A stretch of DNA of 19,149 nt from UBA9214 sp964443845. GTDB lineage: Bacteria; Pseudomonadota; Gammaproteobacteria; UBA9214. Shown one piece after another: positions 9,301 to 15,570 of the stretch. The translations under genes and the position numbers were made by a program. Each line of letters opens with the position of its first letter. The stretch's first letter is position 1. The notes beneath the pieces were generated by a model. That model was not told where the DNA came from. It searched no databases and saw only the letters and a program-made list of their open reading frames with translations. The stretch covers positions 1-19,149 of the forward strand of contig CAYUFA010000051.1 of assembly GCA_964443845.1 (NCBI GenBank), in the 5' to 3' direction.

Positions 9301-9425
9301 CGTCCGGTCCCGGCTCCGAGATCCAGCGGCCACTGGCCATCGTGGTGATCGGTGGCCTGGTCACCTCCACGCTGCTGACGCTCGTCCTGCTCCCGATCCT
9401 GTACCGGCGCTTCGGTGCACGCTAA
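6366..9425 (+). CDS. czcA: CzcA/CusA-family heavy-metal RND efflux pump
   Basis: A 1019-residue inner-membrane proton-driven metal exporter of the HME-RND family, near the usual family length. TM1 lies at about residues 10-30, a large periplasmic porter domain follows, then TM2-6 (about 335-510), a second periplasmic domain, and TM8-12 near the C-terminus. The TM4 signature is AIGMLVDAAVVVVEN, with Asp401 and Glu408. The additional aspartate of the classic CzcA DFG motif (Asp402 in Cupriavidus CzcA) is replaced by Ala, as in CusA-type pumps, yet the motif is not the CusA GAMVDA form. The substrate class (Zn/Cd/Co, Ni or Cu/Ag) therefore remains open. The frame is open upstream to 6117, but the ATG at 6366 is chosen because the conserved N-terminal amphipathic helix and TM1 begin there, coupled to the preceding stop. 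Confidence 0.92.
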   Translation: MLARLIQFALTQRLLILLFIALLGGGGWYAFRHLPIDAFPDVSTTQVKVIIKAPGMTPGEVEARITAPVEVEMLGIPHQTMLRSTSKYALADITVDFEEGTDIYRARQQVAERLNGIRGDLPGDISGGIAPMTTPLGEMFMFTIEGSRSLMERRTLLDWVIRPALRIVPGVADVNALGGEVRSFVVVPDHARLYAQGLDLDRLEQSLRTGNRNDGAGRLVDGEETLLVRSEGSIRNLADLRNIVVKSNAVEPVRLGDVADARIGALTRYGAVTHDGKGETVEGLVLGLRGANARDVVQGVRAKLAELAPGLPEGVTTRTFYDRGDLVDRAVNTVSEALGEAIVLVLVLLVLFLGNLRAALTVALVLPLAALSTFILMDYFGMSANLMSLGGLAIAIGMLVDAAVVVVENVVSHLAGQRQERPLPRLHVIYRAVREVAVPVTSGIVIIIIVFLPLLTLQGLEGKLFTPVAVTIVFALASSLLLSLTVIPVLASYLLRKVSHREPLAVRMLLAVYARSLDWCLRHGRTVGGVALALLVVAGFGYTRLGKTFMPTMDEGSLIVQLEKLPSISLAQSLALDSRIQQALLERVPEIVNIVARTGSDEIGLDPMGLNQTDTFLVLKPRDQWRLQDKDALIGEIRQVLDGFPGISYAFTQPIEMRVSEMLTGVRGDLAVKIFGTDLGALNRTAQAITRVLSTIPGAEDVYTPKNAGVQYLRIDIDRLAVGRLGFTIDGIENVLRTYVEGRRLGTIYEGARRTALIVRGDPQLRSSPPDFANLMITLPDGRNVPLSTLARIERMNGPVSIGRERGTRMAVVIANVTGRDLVGFVEEARRQVAAQVKLPAGYYLAWGGQFENQQRAAARLAMVVPVALGLIFLLLFSTFRSVRQATLILSNVPFALVGGVLALWISGEYLSVPASVGFIALLGIAVLNGVVMVSYFNQLLSHGMEMSRVVVEGARRRLRPVMMTASIAAFGLVPLLFASGPGSEIQRPLAIVVIGGLVTSTLLTLVLLPILYRRFGAR

Positions 9426-9438
9426 CGAGGAAACCCCG

Positions 9439-9741
9439 ATGGAACAATGCCTGCTGGTCATCATCGCGACACCGGACATCGAACAGACCATGGTCGACTG
9501 GCTGCTGGCGCGCGCCGACGTCAGCGGCTTCAGCACCGCGCCGGTGAGCGGTCACGGCACCGCCCACGAGCAGCTGAGCATGAGCGAACAGGTCGAGGGC
9601 CGGCAGAACCAGATCATGTTCCACTCCCAGCTGCCGCTCGATACCGCACGTGACATCGTCACCCGGCTGCACGAGGATTTTCGCGGCGCCGGTCTGCACT
9701 ACTGGATCGTGCCCGCCCTCGAGGGTGGGCACATCGACTGA
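9439..9741 (+). CDS. DUF3240 family small protein of the efflux operon
   Basis: A 100-residue soluble protein that I recognise as DUF3240, a family commonly encoded directly after CzcA-type pumps in proteobacteria. It has no signal peptide, so it is probably cytoplasmic. The strand-helix-strand layout (CLLVIIATPDIEQTMVDWLL ... HEDFRGAGLHYWIVPALEGG) suggests a small ferredoxin-like, PII-like fold. It begins 13 bp after the pump stop with a strong GAGGAAA ribosome-binding site, so I chose the ATG at 9439 over one eight codons upstream that overlaps the pump gene. A role in modulating the pump or sensing metal is inference; no function is established. Confidence 0.8.
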   Translation: MEQCLLVIIATPDIEQTMVDWLLARADVSGFSTAPVSGHGTAHEQLSMSEQVEGRQNQIMFHSQLPLDTARDIVTRLHEDFRGAGLHYWIVPALEGGHID

Positions 9742-9982
9742 AAACAGCGCAGCCCGCTCCCGCCATATCCCGACCGGCGGCTTGCCGCAGGCCTGCCGGT
9801 ATCGAGGCGCCCTGTATGCGCTGGGCCGAAAGCCGGCTCTGCCGCCGGTGCTGCGTTGTCTACCATCCTGGAACCGGCGCGCACGTGGACCATGCGACTT
9901 CCGGACAGCGCCTGTCGCGGAAGCAACCGGTTACCGATGCCTGGAAAGCGGATGGCCGCCGCGAACCTGGCCAGATAAAGGT

Positions 9983-10011
9983 GCGGACACCCGTGCTGTC
10001 ACCGTATCCGC
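9983..10011 (-). terminator. Imperfect hairpin downstream of the second HD-GYP gene
   Basis: GCGGACAC (9983-9990) pairs with GTATCCGC (10004-10011) with one mismatch, about 18 nt past the stop of the minus-strand HD-GYP gene. On the minus strand it is followed by a short run containing CTTTAT. It lies in the 287-bp convergent spacer 9742-10028, where I find no gene. Another 6-bp stem (ACCGGC 9773-9778 with GCCGGT 9795-9800) may serve the plus-strand efflux operon. Both are weak. Confidence 0.25.
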
Positions 10012-10028
10012 CTGGTTTATCCAGTGCG

Positions 10029-11240
10029 TCAAAAGGACAATTCTTCCATGCGGATGCCGTACTCGCCATCTGCCAGGGTGGTTTTGATGGTGAGCGGATT
10101 GCCGAGGTGGCCGTGAGTGGGGTCTGCCAGGTTGATGACGGGGTACGATCCGTACGAACGCTTGTCGGGATCGAGCAGCAGCACCACGTTGGGTTTGAGC
10201 CGCAGGCCAGGATTCTGTGAAATGACCAGGGCCACTTCGCCGCTGCTCAGTTCGACCAGCGAACCGGTGGGGTAGGTACTCAGGGAATAGATGAACTTCT
10301 GGACGATCTGTTCGGAAAAGAGGCGTCCCTGCTGCTGGTAAAGCATGTAGGTCGCTGTTGAGGGCGAGACTGCCTTGGCATACGGTCGCGTCGAGGTGAC
10401 CGCCGTGTAGAAATCGACCACCCCGGCGATCTGGCCGAGCAGCGGGATGCGGTTGCCGCTCAGATTGCCCGGGTAACCGCTGCCGTCCACCCGCTCGTGG
10501 TGCGTGCGCACGATTTCGAGCACGTCCGGGGACACATCCCAGCTGTCGGAAAGAATGTCTATCCCAAGCTGGACATGGGACTTCATCAGCTCCCACTCGT
10601 CATCCGACAGCCTTCCCACCTTGGACAGCAACGACGCCGGCAGCGCTGTCTTGCCGATGTCCATGAACATCACACCCGTGGCCAGTGCGTTGAGTTTTTC
10701 CCGTTCCAGTCCGAGTTCGCGTCCCAGGGTGGTGGCCCAGACCGATGCGCTGAGCGAGTCCTTGTAGATATACGAGTCGTACTTCTTGATCCGGGTCAGC
10801 CAGATGTAGGCGTCGGGATTGCGCTCGATACTGTCCACCATCACATCGACGGAGCGCTTGATCAACTGCACGTCGACTTCCTGGTCTTCCCGCAGCGCCT
10901 TTTCGATGTCCTGCACCAGGCAGGAGATTTTTTCATGGGAAGGACGCGCTTCGCGCAGTGCCTCCTCGGGTGGCTGGGTCACCTGGTACTGCTTGCGGCC
11001 CACCAGTTCGGCGTACTCCGGCCCGATACTGGTGCGATTGCTGCCGCCGCTCAGCTCGATCTCCTCGTCGGGCATCATGATGTATACATCACGGCACAGC
11101 GATTGCAGGGTTTCGATCTCCTTGCTGTCCCGAACCGTGAAGCCCTGGAACAGGAAGGGTGTCTCCAGCCATGGCCGGTCGAGACTCGAGATGAACATGC
11201 CGATTTCGACATCCCCGGAACGGATTTTCTTTACCGCCAT
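10029..11240 (-). CDS. Second HD-GYP domain protein with DUF3391, paralogue of 19-1230
   Basis: A 403-residue paralogue that aligns to the protein at 19-1230 without gaps across the DUF3391 and HD-GYP regions. By eye, 76 of 100 residues are identical over 141-220 plus 241-260. The same degenerate positions recur: Asp161 for the first-helix His, and Met193-Asp194 for His-Asp. THHERVDGSGYP (246-257), His222 and Asp276 are kept. The linker at 60-105 is the main divergent part. The frame remains open to 11474, but the ATG at 11240 matches the paralogue start exactly and has a GAGAGGG ribosome-binding site. A cyclic-di-GMP-related role is expected from the family; catalysis is uncertain because of the missing ligands. 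Confidence 0.9.
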   Translation of the reverse strand: MAVKKIRSGDVEIGMFISSLDRPWLETPFLFQGFTVRDSKEIETLQSLCRDVYIMMPDEEIELSGGSNRTSIGPEYAELVGRKQYQVTQPPEEALREARPSHEKISCLVQDIEKALREDQEVDVQLIKRSVDVMVDSIERNPDAYIWLTRIKKYDSYIYKDSLSASVWATTLGRELGLEREKLNALATGVMFMDIGKTALPASLLSKVGRLSDDEWELMKSHVQLGIDILSDSWDVSPDVLEIVRTHHERVDGSGYPGNLSGNRIPLLGQIAGVVDFYTAVTSTRPYAKAVSPSTATYMLYQQQGRLFSEQIVQKFIYSLSTYPTGSLVELSSGEVALVISQNPGLRLKPNVVLLLDPDKRSYGSYPVINLADPTHGHLGNPLTIKTTLADGEYGIRMEELSF

Positions 11241-11552
11241 GCTGAGTTCCCTCTCATTTGTCACCTTCCGTACCCGCGGCGGACACGCCCGGCACAGAAG
11301 AAGCGCCACCCTGGCGCATGAATCGACAACCCGGACAGTCAGGACCAGACAGAAGAATGGATACCCACGTTTATCGTGTGCGGACGTAAAAACTTGAATC
11401 CCGGCCTCGGTGCCGGAATCCCCGGGTGACCGGGTGGCAGCCTGCGTATTTCCGGACCACATTCCGGCCGGCATTCCAGCGCCTGCCGGACAATTTCTGC
11501 TAGCGTTCCGCTATCCAGCGCTGCTGTGAAAACATGATCTGTGCGTGGCTTG
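11241..11552. other. Intergenic region between histidine kinase and HD-GYP gene
   Basis: No credible gene is seen in these 312 bp. The stretch contains several small hairpins: GCGCCA/TGGCGC (11303-11308 with 11312-11317), a CCGG-rich pair around 11404-11440, and CCGGCA/TGCCGG (11468-11473 with 11484-11489), about 64 nt past the histidine kinase stop. None has a T-tract. I find no TTCAG repeat box, so the HD-GYP gene does not appear to share the regulon promoter. Confidence 0.4.
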
Positions 11553-12884
11553 TTACGTGCCCGCAGCGGCCGGCAGGTCCACACGCACACACAGGCCGCC
11601 CAGCCGTTCCGAACGGCTGAACGCCAGGTGTCCGTCGTACAGGCGCACGATGTCGTGCACGATCGCCAGCCCCAGGCCGTGCCCCGGCGCCTGCTCGTCG
11701 ATGCGCACCCCCCGTCCGGTCAGTTGCTGCAGGTTCGCCTCATCCACGCCGGGTCCGTCGTCCTCGACCTGGATGCGGATGCCGTCTTCCCGCACGATGC
11801 GCAGCGCCACCCGGCCACGCGACCATTTGCAGGCGTTGTCGAGCAGGTTGCCCAGCAGTTCCAGCATGTCCTCCCGGTCCAGCGCCAGCAACCCGGAAGG
11901 CAGCCCGGCCACCTGGACATCCAGGCTCCTGTCACGGTACATGCCCTGCAGGACCTGGAGCAGGCCCGGCACGTCCGCGCCCGGGTCGAAGTGCTGCCCC
12001 GGCTTGCCACCACCGGCCAGGCGTGCCCGGCGCAGTTCCCGCTCGATGAGCCGGCGGATGCGCTCCATGCGCTCGCTCAGCCGGCCGTGCACATCTGCGG
12101 GCAGCGGGACTTCATCCAGTTCCTGCACCATCAGGTTCAGCGGCGTGTTGAGCGCATGGGCCAGGTTACCCAGCGCGTGGCGCGAGCGGGTCAGCCGGGT
12201 TTCCAGCAGTGCCAGCAGGTGATTGATCTCGCGCACCAGCGGAAACACCTCGCTGGGCACCTGCGTGTCGAGGCGTTCCTGCGCGCCGTTGACCACCTGC
12301 TGCACCTGCGCCCTGATCCGCTCCAGCGGCTGGAACCCCTGCCGCACCAGCCGGCGCTGCAGCAGCAGCAGCAGGCCGAGCAGGACCGCGGCACCGAGCC
12401 CGAAACTCCACTGGTAGCGATCGATCTGGCGGTCCAGCAGGCTGATGTCCTCCGCCACGCTGATCACCAGCGAGTGGCCCTGTTTCCGGTAGCCGGAAGA
12501 CAGTTCCAGCAGCCGCTGTCCGCCCGGCCCCGCGACCTTCCGGGTCCGCTGCTGGCCTGGTGACAGCACCGGTACCGGCAGTTCGAAATCCCACAGCGAG
12601 CGCGAAAACGCGGCCGGCCGATCGCCGCTGCGGAGCGCGTAATAGTGACCGGAACGGGGTTGCACGTAGACCGGCGTGATGCGGTTGTCGGACACGGTGA
12701 AACCGTCCTGTCCGTTCCAGTGTGCGGCACCGAGCAGGGCCTCGGCGTCGTGTTCCAGCCGCCCGAGCACGTACCCTTCGCTCAGCCGGCGCACCGTATA
12801 CCCGCCCAGCAACAGGAACAGCAGCGTGAAGCCGGCGACACTCAGCACCAGCCCCGCCTGCAGGCGACGTTCCAGCGAGTTCAT
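11553..12884 (-). CDS. PhoQ/QseC-type sensor histidine kinase
   Basis: A 443-residue membrane sensor kinase. TM1 is at about residues 11-30, a periplasmic sensor region at about 33-157, TM2 at about 159-176, and a HAMP-like linker (about 177-230) follows. The H-box is LAHALNTPL with phospho-acceptor His243, resembling the PhoQ-type H-box rather than the common SHELRTPL. The ATPase has the N-box LGNLLDNACKW (344-354), G1 DDGPGV (375-380) and G2 GHGLGLAIV (401-409). All catalytic elements look intact. It overlaps the response regulator by 4 bp (ATGA) and is the last gene of the six-gene cytochrome operon. The signal is unknown; a metal, redox or envelope cue is a reasonable inference from the neighbours. 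Confidence 0.9.
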   Translation of the reverse strand: MNSLERRLQAGLVLSVAGFTLLFLLLGGYTVRRLSEGYVLGRLEHDAEALLGAAHWNGQDGFTVSDNRITPVYVQPRSGHYYALRSGDRPAAFSRSLWDFELPVPVLSPGQQRTRKVAGPGGQRLLELSSGYRKQGHSLVISVAEDISLLDRQIDRYQWSFGLGAAVLLGLLLLLQRRLVRQGFQPLERIRAQVQQVVNGAQERLDTQVPSEVFPLVREINHLLALLETRLTRSRHALGNLAHALNTPLNLMVQELDEVPLPADVHGRLSERMERIRRLIERELRRARLAGGGKPGQHFDPGADVPGLLQVLQGMYRDRSLDVQVAGLPSGLLALDREDMLELLGNLLDNACKWSRGRVALRIVREDGIRIQVEDDGPGVDEANLQQLTGRGVRIDEQAPGHGLGLAIVHDIVRLYDGHLAFSRSERLGGLCVRVDLPAAAGT

Positions 12885-13549
12885 TCCGGCTGTTCCGGAA
12901 ACAGGTAGCCCTGCCCGCGCAGGGTTCGAATGTGCTGCCTGCCGAGCTTTTCGCGCAACCGGCGCACGTAGACCTCGATCAGGTTGCTGTCACGCTCGAA
13001 TTCCTGGTCGTAGACGTGTTCGGTGAGACGGGTCTTGGACAGGATGCGTTCCGGGTTGAGCATGAAGTAGCGCAACAGGCGGAACTCGGTTCCCGTCAGG
13101 TCGATGCTGCGGCCGTCCGGCGTGCGGACCTGCTGGCGTTCCTCGTCCAGGGTCAGGCCAGCGGTGCGGATCACCGGACCGGGCCGGTCGCCGCTGCGGC
13201 GGATGAGGGCCTGCAGGCGCACCAGCAGTTCCTCGACGTGAAAGGGCTTGCCCAGATAGTCGTCTGCGCCGGCCCGGAAACCGTCCACGCGCTCGTGCCA
13301 GGCACCCCGCGCCGTGAGGATGAGCACCGGGACCCGGTTGTCGCGGCCACGCCAGTGAGCCAGCACCTCCAGCCCCGTCCGCTCCGGCAAACCCAGGTCC
13401 AGCACCACCACATCGTAGGGCTCGGTATCGCCCAGGTGCTCGGCATCCACCCCGTTGCCGGCGACATCCACGGCAAATCCCGCCTGGACCAGCGCCGGCT
13501 TCAGGTGTTCCACCAGTTCGACATCGTCTTCCGCCAGTAACAGCCGCAT
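12881..13549 (-). CDS. OmpR/PhoP-family response regulator (QseB/PmrA-like)
   Basis: A 222-residue DNA-binding response regulator, cognate to the kinase encoded immediately downstream. The receiver domain (about 1-115) has the acidic pair Asp8-Asp9, phospho-acceptor Asp51 (VVVLDLGLPERTG), Thr79 and Lys101 (GKPF). The winged-helix domain spans about 125-220 and ends with the recognition helix and wing region (LIEVYVRRLREKLG, RGQGYLF). The ATG at 13549 is chosen because MRLLLAEDD is the standard domain start, a GGAG ribosome-binding site precedes it and it overlaps the upstream stop (ATGA). The frame extends eight codons further. Regulators of this group bind 11-bp-period direct repeats, which fits the TTCAG boxes at 3922, 15405 and 15505. 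Confidence 0.92.
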   Translation of the reverse strand: MRLLLAEDDVELVEHLKPALVQAGFAVDVAGNGVDAEHLGDTEPYDVVVLDLGLPERTGLEVLAHWRGRDNRVPVLILTARGAWHERVDGFRAGADDYLGKPFHVEELLVRLQALIRRSGDRPGPVIRTAGLTLDEERQQVRTPDGRSIDLTGTEFRLLRYFMLNPERILSKTRLTEHVYDQEFERDSNLIEVYVRRLREKLGRQHIRTLRGQGYLFPEQPE

Positions 13550-13842
13550 CACTCCGCTCCGCGCCGGACCCATTCACCGGTACGGGCATCGATGCGGTAT
13601 TCCCGCACCTGCCCGGCCGCCTCGAGGCGTTCGATTTCGTACACCAGCACACCGTTTTCCTCTTCCAGTCCCACTTCCAGTATCCGGCTGCCGCGGCCCC
13701 CGGGCAGCCTCTCCAGAACCACCTCGAGCGCCAGGATGTCACCGGCGGCGCGCAGGCGGCGCATGCGCTCCAGATCGTCCGCCTGCACCGACCCCAGGCA
13801 GAGAACCAGCGCCAGCGTGCTCAGTCGCCCCTGCCAGCCCAT
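13549..13842 (-). CDS. PepSY-like small exported protein
   Basis: A 97-residue protein with a signal peptide (hydrophobic residues 7-20, probable cleavage VQA|DD). A single PepSY-like module follows: a helix (ALEVVLERLP) then strands (RILEVGLEEENGVLVYEIERLE and VREYRIDARTGEWV). PepSY proteins are periplasmic or membrane-associated and are often encoded beside PhoPQ-type two-component systems; roles in modulating a sensor or a protease are proposed for the family. It overlaps the diheme cytochrome gene by 22 bp upstream and the regulator gene by 3 bp downstream, so it is firmly inside the operon. Confidence 0.75.
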   Translation of the reverse strand: MGWQGRLSTLALVLCLGSVQADDLERMRRLRAAGDILALEVVLERLPGGRGSRILEVGLEEENGVLVYEIERLEAAGQVREYRIDARTGEWVRRGAE

Positions 13843-14384
13843 CCCGGGATCCGTACGGTGTGTTCATTGTAGACCCCTTCCCCGGCACGGGTATGGCAGG
13901 CAGCGCAGCGGCTGAAACTGCCGACGTCCGGGTTGCCCTGCACCGCGCGCTGCGGGATTTCCTCATGCTGGCGCCGGAAGTACGGCGTTTCCGTGACGCG
14001 CAGCGGGGCCATGCCACGCAGCGAGTTGGCAATGCCCCGGGAACGGCCTGCGTACACCCGGTCGGCGGCGTTGGCTTCCAGATAACGGCGCAGCTGCGCG
14101 GCCGTGTCCGCATCCAGCTCGGCGTTCTCGCCGAAATGGTCGGCCAGCGTGCCCATGAGCTTGTGCCAGGAGGCCGCCGGCAGCAGTCCGGGCTGATAGG
14201 CAAAGTGGCAGCTGCCGCATTCCTCCGTGTAGCGCGCGTTCTGCACGGGTGCCACGTCCTGCAGGCTGAAGCCGAAGCGCTTCCCGTGCTCTTCGCGTTC
14301 ACCCTCGTACCGGCTGCCGGTCACCAGACCGGCAGCCATCATACCGCTGGCGGCAAGCAGGCCGCCGATGATCCATTGCTTCAT
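13821..14384 (-). CDS. dhc: Diheme cytochrome c (DHC family)
   Basis: A 187-residue exported diheme cytochrome with an N-terminal hydrophobic segment (about 4-22) that is a signal peptide or anchor. Two CxxCH sites are visible: Cys56-Cys59-His60 (CGSCH) and Cys160-Cys163-His164 (CAACH). The spacing and the sequence FAYQPGLLPAASWHKLMGTL DHF fit the dihaem cytochrome c family known as DHC, the usual electron-transfer partner of SHP. It sits 10 bp after the SHP gene with a GAGGGAAA ribosome-binding site and overlaps the PepSY gene. In the periplasm it probably passes electrons between the membrane b561 and SHP. The direction and donor are inferred. Confidence 0.87.
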   Translation of the reverse strand: MKQWIIGGLLAASGMMAAGLVTGSRYEGEREEHGKRFGFSLQDVAPVQNARYTEECGSCHFAYQPGLLPAASWHKLMGTLADHFGENAELDADTAAQLRRYLEANAADRVYAGRSRGIANSLRGMAPLRVTETPYFRRQHEEIPQRAVQGNPDVGSFSRCAACHTRAGEGVYNEHTVRIPGWAGRGD

Positions 14385-14394
14385 CGCATTTCCC

Positions 14395-14781
14395 TCACAG
14401 TCGCTTCAGATATTCCAGTAAATCGCCCTTTTCCTGTGCCGTGCATGCCCGGCCCCAGGTCCACTTGCAATTGCGCAGCAACCACTTCTCCACCTTGGCC
14501 GGGTCGGTGTAGCGGTGTTGCGCGACCGACGGCGCCATGGGTTCGATCGGCTGCCTGGTACGCCGATGCATGCCCGGCTGTTTCAGATCCGCGCCGTGGC
14601 AGTCGGAACAGCGGCGCTCCTGGAACTGCCGGCTGTTCCAGAGCCGTTCCCCACGCTCGAAGTGAAAGGGACCGGCTCCGCCGGTCCGATAGCGGTTCTG
14701 TACCTCCGTAACGGTTTCGGCCTGCAGGACGGGGCTGGCCGTCGCGGCCAGCAGTGCGGTTACGAGTACGAATGGTTTCAT
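14395..14781 (-). CDS. shp: SHP-type monoheme cytochrome c (DUF1924)
   Basis: A 128-residue exported cytochrome that I assign to the sphaeroides heme protein (SHP)/DUF1924 family. It has a signal peptide (probable cleavage LQA|ET at residue 21) and one heme site, Cys58-Cys61-His62 (CSDCH). The C-terminal motif WLLRNCKWTWGRAC (residues 100-113) contains Asn104 flanked by Cys105 and Cys113. In Rhodobacter sphaeroides SHP an asparagine is the sixth heme ligand, displaced by oxygen or nitric oxide in the reduced state. Asn104 is in the corresponding region (about residue 83 of the mature protein), and the cysteines could form a nearby disulfide. The start overlaps the b561 stop by one base. The family neighbourhood SHP-DHC-cytochrome b is reproduced exactly. 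The physiological substrate is unknown. Confidence 0.85.
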   Translation of the reverse strand: MKPFVLVTALLAATASPVLQAETVTEVQNRYRTGGAGPFHFERGERLWNSRQFQERRCSDCHGADLKQPGMHRRTRQPIEPMAPSVAQHRYTDPAKVEKWLLRNCKWTWGRACTAQEKGDLLEYLKRL

Positions 14782-15359
14782 CACGACAGCTCCTGTTGCT
14801 TGCATCCGCTGAACATGCTGCGGACCAGATTTTCCCGGTGTTGCAGACTGGCCAGTGCCACACCGGCCAGGTGCAGCACGACCAGCAGCAGGGTGAGGCC
14901 GGTCAGGAATTCGTGCGCTTCCTCCAGTGCATGTCCCAGCCAGTGCGGTGCGTGGACCATCATGGTGGCCAGCGGTCCGGTGAACTCCTGGTAGCCATAC
15001 AGGGCCAGTCCCGAGACGGCGCTCAACGCCAGGCTGACGAGCAGCGCGAGGACCATGGCGCCGCCGGCGGGGTTGTGTCCCAGGTAGCGTCTGGCGCGGA
15101 AGGTCAGCACGTCCTTCAGATAGGCCAGCACGGTGGACGGAGCGCGCACGAAATCCGTGAAACGGGCATGCCGGGTGCCGACCACACCCCAGACGATGCG
15201 CAACGACACCAGGCCCAGCACCGTGTAGCCGGCCGCCACGTGCAGGACCAGCCACTCCTCGCCGCTCAGCCAGGCGGCCAGGAATGCGGTTGCCAGTGCC
15301 CAGTGGAATACGCGCACGAGGGGATCCCAGACGCGGATCGAGCGGTCTTGCTGTGGCAT
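14781..15359 (-). CDS. Cytochrome b561, membrane electron carrier of the SHP operon
   Basis: A 192-residue four-helix bacterial cytochrome b561 (Ni/Fe-hydrogenase b-type family). Predicted heme ligands are His19 in TM1 (VFHW), His40 in TM2 (LHVAAGY), and His149 and His163 in TM4, 14 residues apart (AHEFLTG ... VLHLAG). By topology His19 would pair with His163 on the cytoplasmic side and His40 with His149 on the periplasmic side. It presumably oxidises the quinol pool and reduces the diheme cytochrome or SHP. The ATG at 15359 is chosen because RVWDPLVRVFHW begins the family and a GGAGA ribosome-binding site lies 6 nt upstream. The frame extends further to 15497, across the promoter. It is the first gene of the operon. 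Confidence 0.88.
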   Translation of the reverse strand: MPQQDRSIRVWDPLVRVFHWALATAFLAAWLSGEEWLVLHVAAGYTVLGLVSLRIVWGVVGTRHARFTDFVRAPSTVLAYLKDVLTFRARRYLGHNPAGGAMVLALLVSLALSAVSGLALYGYQEFTGPLATMMVHAPHWLGHALEEAHEFLTGLTLLLVVLHLAGVALASLQHRENLVRSMFSGCKQQELS

Positions 15360-15388
15360 GTATCGTCTCCAGTGTGCATCCGGAGTAC

Positions 15389-15421
15389 AGGCTAGCGGGG
15401 CTGGCTGAAACCAGACTGAAT
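15389..15421 (-). promoter_or_regulatory. Cytochrome/two-component operon promoter with TTCAG box
   Basis: On the minus strand ATTCAG (15421-15416) and TTTCAG (15410-15405) repeat with an 11-bp period. Exactly 10 bp then separate them from TAGCCT (15394-15389), the -10-like element. The b561 start codon is 46 bp beyond the box. Because the operon encodes the response regulator, this implies autoregulation. The geometry is identical to the boxes at 3922 and 15505. Confidence 0.65.
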
Positions 15422-15482
15422 GCGCGCACGCCGCGTATCTCCCGCAACCCCGGAAAGCAGCGCGCGCAGCTGCCACGAACCC

Positions 15483-15537
15483 GTTCAGGGTGAACACAGC
15501 TTCGTTTCAGGGCGGGTTCAGTTGCGCCGGCTATCCT
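15483..15537 (+). promoter_or_regulatory. Mini-b561 promoter with phased TTCAG repeats
   Basis: TTTCAG (15505-15510) and GTTCAG (15516-15521) have an 11-bp period and are followed by 10 bp and TATCCT (15532-15537). A further GTTCAG at 15483-15488 is exactly 22 bp upstream of the first, and the position between holds the partial match CACAG (15495-15499). This gives up to four helically phased half-sites. A predicted transcription start near 15544 supports the downstream start codon at 15571. Confidence 0.65.
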
Positions 15538-15570
15538 GCCGCATGTGCAATGAACCTGGAGGGATCAGCA

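Noticed and set aside
8237..9547. A 436-codon plus-strand frame overlapping the end of the pump gene
   Set aside because: It is a frame-shifted shadow rich in Arg, Pro and His with no recognisable domain, and the pump frame is intact through to its stop.
11241..11474. N-terminal extension of the second HD-GYP protein
   Set aside because: The paralogue starts exactly at the residue encoded at 11240, a ribosome-binding site is present there, and the extra sequence resembles no domain.
11241..11552. A possible cyclic-di-GMP riboswitch upstream of the HD-GYP gene
   Set aside because: I could not find the conserved paired-stem and tetraloop-receptor pattern; only small unrelated CCGG hairpins are present.
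15360..15497. N-terminal extension of cytochrome b561 up to 15497
   Set aside because: It would cover the promoter box and -10 element; the family begins at the segment encoded from 15359, which has a good ribosome-binding site.
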